Positions 59,986 through 64,000 of a stretch of DNA of 64,000 nt are shown in pieces; the stretch's first letter is position 1; each line of letters starts with the position of its first letter. The notes below the pieces were generated by a model. The model saw nothing but the letters and a program-made list of their open reading frames with translations, had not been told where the DNA came from and did not search any database. Source of the DNA: Amylostereum areolatum (taxonomy: Eukaryota; Basidiomycota; Agaricomycetes; Russulales; Stereaceae); NCBI GenBank assembly GCA_012932865.1, contig SAXG01000001.1:2531693-2595692 (forward strand), written 5' to 3'. Made by a program: the position numbers and the translations under genes.

Positions 59986-62900
59986 CTACAACCAGCGCAG
60001 ACAACGCGCCTCCAGGTGCCCCAAGCACGACTGAAGAATTGCGACAAGCTGTAGACGCCATGCACGTCCCCCGCTTTCTTGGTGGCGCCGGTTCTTTCGT
60101 CGACACTGCGCAGACCACGTTTGGGGGCTTGGCTTCCTTCTCGGATACATGGAAGCCGTTCTGGGAGAAGGTCGGCATCTGCGTGAACCTAGCAGATGGC
60201 ATCGCGGAGGTACGTTTCTGAGATCGATGGCTACCTTTAGATTGACGGAATCTCTCTTAGATTCATCCATACGCCCGGATCGCGTGGGACGTTCGACCAG
60301 GCCTGACAAGACAGGAATACGTGCACGATCCCTAATCTTCACAAGGTGCAAGCTGAACTGAGGATGCTCTGGTGACGAAAACTGGTAACGGTCTTCAACG
60401 ACGTGACGCGTGGTCTTGCGTTTCGCTTTGCACCTCTGTTCAGCAGCAACCGTAACCTTCTCCATTAGAGCGGCGTACTCCCATGGAGACAAGGCATTGA
60501 AAATAGGGTGCACCGGACGGAAGCGATAGTCCAACAAGAAGTTTGTACCATCGAACCCGCTCGGGGTAACATTGACATTTAGTGTAAGCGGCGGCTCCTC
60601 AGCATGAAATGTTTCAAGCTCAATCGAATCAGTTACGTCGTGCACGGACGGCCCTGACAGTAGCGGATCTGCTGGTTGAGGGTGAAAACAAGACAAGTCC
60701 CCCCAGTAGAGAGATGTAAATGTGTGGCTTGTATAATGATCGCCGCCGCCCACAATGAAACTCATCACTTGCGCATTGGATAGCTCTAGTCGTCCTGTCA
60801 TCGCATTGATACAACAAGTCAGAAAACTGCGACGACGTGCAGCGGCAGTTTGCACATCGTCATCGAACACGGCCCGGATTTTTTTGATGGCAGTGAGAAT
60901 AGCCTGCAGGCCATGATACATTGAAAGGCCACTCTTCGTGATATAATCTGTGATATAGTACACAAGGGCTTTTGCCGCAGGCCCGGATCCAATGAACTTT
61001 ATGTCCATGTTACTCTGTAAGAGAAAGAGAACAACATCATTAAAATTGTTTATCCAAGGGTGAAGACGGCGCAGGATGATGGAACCTGTTTCACTGTCCA
61101 GCTCCGTAAACGACTTTGTCTGTCCATCAACCCTCATACGGCAATGCTCGTCATCTCGGGGGTCACCTGGCTTGAGGTACTTCCAGCAAGTTTCCCGGTG
61201 TTCGTGCCAGTTGCATGCAACGGCAAGGTCAGTGACAAACAAACGAAATTTATCCTCGAAGTCGGCCATGTCTGCCTCCGCGATAGAATCAGGGCAAAGA
61301 GGGGGGACAGAGATTCGAGGATCACCTGCAGGTAAGTCAGGTTTCGCAGCACCGCGTGGGTCATCTAAAACCTCCGTCATGTACGGAAGTTCACATTTGA
61401 TTATTGTCTCAAGCCACCCAAACATCGAGTCTTTGAAGCCAGGGTTACTCTGCATGGTGTCGCGCAAGTCCTGTGGAGACAGATTACCTTTCAACCATAC
61501 CAGCATATGACAATGTAAGGTCCCTCTTCCTTGCGCCTCCACCGTGCCAAAATAGGACTCACAAGTCCCGAAAAGTCCCGGACCTCTGTCGTAGCGAAGA
61601 ATTGTCTGGATGAACTGCGCGATGACCTTGTCAAAAAAGATTGCAGCTTCGGTGGGATGTTCCGCGACTTGTTTCGCTCGTTCCCAAGCACTCATGCGGT
61701 CAAAGCTTTCCGGTGTACCTTTGCACAGAACGTGCAGCAGACGAGAGTGTATGTCAGAAGGATTCAGCGTGATAAACAGGGCAGGACATCCAAACGATTT
61801 GAGCAGAGCACGGATGCGGTTGCGCATCTGATACCGGGATCCAATCGAACCGCGCATGCCGCGAGTGATGACCTTCAGTTTGTCAATTGCTTGGGCCACG
61901 CACTTTTCCTGTCGAGATGACGGCTTCGCGTTCGGGTCGGTCTGCCACTTCGTCTCCATCTGCGTTAGTGTTTCGAAAGACCCTAGTAAAAGTTCCGATA
62001 CGTCACTGTACGAACTTTCGTCAATCCTGAATGATGTCGTCTGTGAAGCTTCCAGCCGCTGAATCGAATTCCAGATGACGTAAGGAAAGTTGGTGCCTGT
62101 TGCAAAGGGCGCATCGTCCATGAGCAGCATGTTGCGCAGCTGTCGCTCGATGCCGATGGCATATTTCCCTGCGCGATCCGGGTGATTGAAACCCCCTATA
62201 CCCCATGGGTCAAGGTGGGGAAAAGCGAAAGTCAGCATACGAGGATCACGGTCAGGAAGTAGCCCGCCGCCGTCCTTGACCTGGATGTAGGGTTTTCGGT
62301 CCAGACACCACTGTAGGGCTCGGGCGCGCATGGCAGTATGCGCGACATTAGTATTTGATGGACTTGAGTAGCAGACAGTCTCTATTAAAAGTTGATCGTC
62401 GGGAATCTGGAGGCGGTCTGTATCCCGTCGATCATATCCAGAGGACATAGCGCAGGCGCTGGATTCATCCGAGTCAAGATGAGAAATCTCGACCGTCGAA
62501 GGAATACCGATTCCGTCGCGAAAGTCGGCACCATGGGTGATATCGCGCAGGTTGTCGGAGCTAAACGAGATACCATATTCAATATAATGACGATTACGGC
62601 TTATTAGAAACCTGGACATGACCTCGACACGCTCAAGTGACACCAAGATGGGATGCAACTTCCGGATATTGTTCAGTGTTGGTGTCACGCCCGCACCCAC
62701 GAACAGTACGCAAACGGAGAAGTCCATTCCTGAGGGTGATACAGGCAAAAGGGCAGACATCTGGCCGACGTCCTGTGGTATGATTGCACAGTGGCCGCGG
62801 GTCATGCGTTGCTGAGCCCCCGGAATGCCACCCACCTGGAGTGAGATCATGTACGTCACCTGGGTCATGCGACATGCAGCGGAGTAGTTAATATCGCTGA

Positions 62901-63339
62901 CGGATGCGTCTCGAAAAGCGTCACGCACACGGTTTGGCAGGCAGCTGCGGGCATAGTACAGTTTGTTTGAGATAGCATCGACGGGACGTTCGCCGCGAGT
63001 AAGAGCATTGAGGCAGGTGTTGCAAACACGCATGCGGCCGCGGTCGGTCGTGCAAGATAGGCCATTGGGGTGGAGGAGAGCGCGAGAGTACACGTCGAAG
63101 TCGTAGTCTAGAGGATGAAGATGAGCAGGTAAATCATCATCGGACAAATACTGGAGAATCTCATCAGTAACATCCACCATGTCAGTACAAGCCACAAACT
63201 TTCGTTGACCGCACACCGAGCATGTCGCTTGTACCCATGCCTGCGGATCCATCGCGGCCTGCCATTCACGTATAATCAGTAAGCGAAGATCAGAAGGACA
63301 AGGCGAAGGAAAGGATGAGTCGGAAGCAGATCCCTGCAT
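59986..63339 (-). mobile_element. Helitron Rep (HUH) domain ORF, helicase missing, fused to antisense NLR
   Basis: Rolling-circle transposase of the Helitron type. From the ATG at 63339 (MQGSASDSSF) one open frame of 1117 codons runs to 59986. Helitron-like N-terminal region: Cys pairs (CSVCGQRKFVAC, CNTCLNAL), FAFPHLDPWGIGGFNHPDR, GSRYQMRNRIRALLKSFGCP, LFITLNPSDIHSR; HUH metal motif in GRGTLHCHMLVWL (about residue 608); twin-tyrosine catalytic motif YYITDYITKSG (about residues 792-802). The Pif1-type helicase that should follow is absent. At about residue 1016 (near 60290) the frame passes into sequence antisense to NLR-D, giving about 100 residues of no homologous sense. No stops in the Rep part, so the loss is recent or the Rep part is still translated. 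Confidence 0.85.
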
Positions 63340-63355
63340 GCGAGCGGCGACGTCT

Positions 63356-63965
63356 TGTCATGAACGGTCTATAATTTTCTTTTTACTTTACATCGGTTAC
63401 ACGCTTTAGGACTTATCGACTTATCACCGGTCCGGCTCCACCTTGGCCCGGACCCGGCTCATCTATATCCCGCCTGGACCCACGTGACTCATCTCGGTCC
63501 GGGTCTGACTCCTTTCTCTTGACTCATGCTGTACGATACTGACTCATGCTGTGCTCTTTTACATACGACTGCTTACTTATACTTGGTCTGCTTACTGATC
63601 GCCGTGTATTGGTTGCTTACCTAAGTCTCTCTCCTCTTGTGTATATAAGGCTCGCTCTCGCTGTACATATTCCTTATCTCGAGCTAGTCAATTCTACCGA
63701 CTTTGCTTGCTTTCCCTTGTCTGTCGCCGTGTCTGATCGGCTCCCCTCTGTCGTCCTCTTCCTCTGTCAGCTTTGTCGTAACTTGGTGCTGTCGCACTAG
63801 TCGTTGCTGACATAAGCTCGAGATCTGTTTACTCTTGCACCACCCTACGACCGTCCCTACGTACTGTAGCGTAGTAGTAGTAGTACCCGTCTGGTACTGA
63901 CCTTGTTCTTCCCCCGTGCCGCCCTAGACCGTTGCCCCCAGAGTACGCGACTCGTTACCCTGACA
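63356..63965 (+). mobile_element. Probable LTR of a retrotransposon (second LTR outside window)
   Basis: Starts TGTCA and ends TGACA (a 5-bp inverted end pair), 610 bp, with a TATA box (tgtatataagg, about 63640) and pyrimidine-rich downstream sequence as in fungal LTRs. It lies 16 bp upstream of the Helitron start codon. The following bases (ttgtggtcgtgcgc) could be a primer site, but do not match a tRNA end that I recognise. Only the 35 bp after it are in the window, so this rests on ends and promoter-like features. Confidence 0.4.
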
Positions 63966-64000
63966 TTGTGGTCGTGCGCACGTATACCGGTGCCGGCTTG

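Larger units (their letters stand above)
57809..60290 (+). pseudogene. NLR-D: C2 and linker part of an NLR, truncated by a Helitron
   Basis: ATG at 57809 (MANVESLDATSGRLPVIAP). The C2 exons are close to NLR-B (REVIQGHDFPRI about 59297-59332; RGRFFVEVTVDKSKKITAIS; MVEVYAKQTMLKNICIGGFE about 59536) without the extra base that breaks the NLR-B exon. The linker (VDSPIPATEDVPEGLERAEV) is NLR-B-like up to about 60060; from there to 60220 (VDTAQTTFGGLA, VNLADGIAEVRF) it is closer to NLR-C. The gene ends abruptly at about 60290, in the intron/exon region before the helical domain, where Helitron sequence begins. No NACHT or WD40. Intron 1 contains a complete 1263-bp LTR element. At most a short C2-only product could be made. 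Confidence 0.82.

Overview
The window is GC-rich nuclear DNA from a filamentous basidiomycete, most likely an agaricomycete. Genes carry many short (about 50-70 nt) GT-AG introns. The family set fits: NACHT-WD40 NLRs with a C2 N-terminus, an expanded-type G-alpha subunit, a Plavaka transposon with a DUF6532 gene, and Helitron and LTR elements. No species can be named from the sequence alone.

The main structure is a repeatedly duplicated and rearranged unit of three genes: NOG1 (nucleolar GTPase), a C2-NACHT-WD40 NLR, and cytosolic lysyl-tRNA synthetase (KRS). NOG1 and the NLR are always head to head across a short intergenic gap. KRS and the NLR are tail to tail. Left side: NLR-A fragment (1-2007, -), NOG1-A (2398-5135, +), a C2 relic (5150-5765, -), KRS relics (6560-7078), full-length KRS (7341-9740, +), then NLR-B (minus strand, 22929 down to 10323) and NOG1-B (23286-25754, +). 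Right side, inverted: a C2 relic (43060-43835, +), NOG1-C (43843-45718, -), NLR-C (46028-51319, +), a KRS pseudogene (52275-52600, -), then NOG1-D (54590-56416, -) and NLR-D (57809-60290, +). Between the arms (about 26-43 kb) lie apparently single-copy genes: aminopeptidase P, an MFS sugar transporter and a G-alpha subunit. A securin-like unknown gene sits at 52.9-54.6 kb.

Nearly every unit has been hit by a different transposon. A 701-bp hAT-like MITE lies in NOG1-A. A 6.8-kb autonomous Plavaka element splits the WD40 domain of NLR-B. A 1.03-kb CACTA-like foldback element lies in the NOG1-D/NLR-D intergenic promoter. A 1.26-kb LTR element with identical LTRs lies in intron 1 of NLR-D. A truncated Helitron cuts NLR-D, and a probable LTR lies at the right edge. 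Target-site duplications are visible for four of these.

NOG1-A, -C and -D share one internal deletion, so they descend from a single defective copy; only NOG1-B keeps the whole gene. Many otherwise well-conserved genes (KRS, NOG1-B, aminopeptidase P, NLR-B, NLR-C) carry isolated one-base insertions, almost always +1. This could be real decay, but the bias also fits insertion errors in the assembly, so 'pseudogene' calls that rest only on these should be treated with caution.
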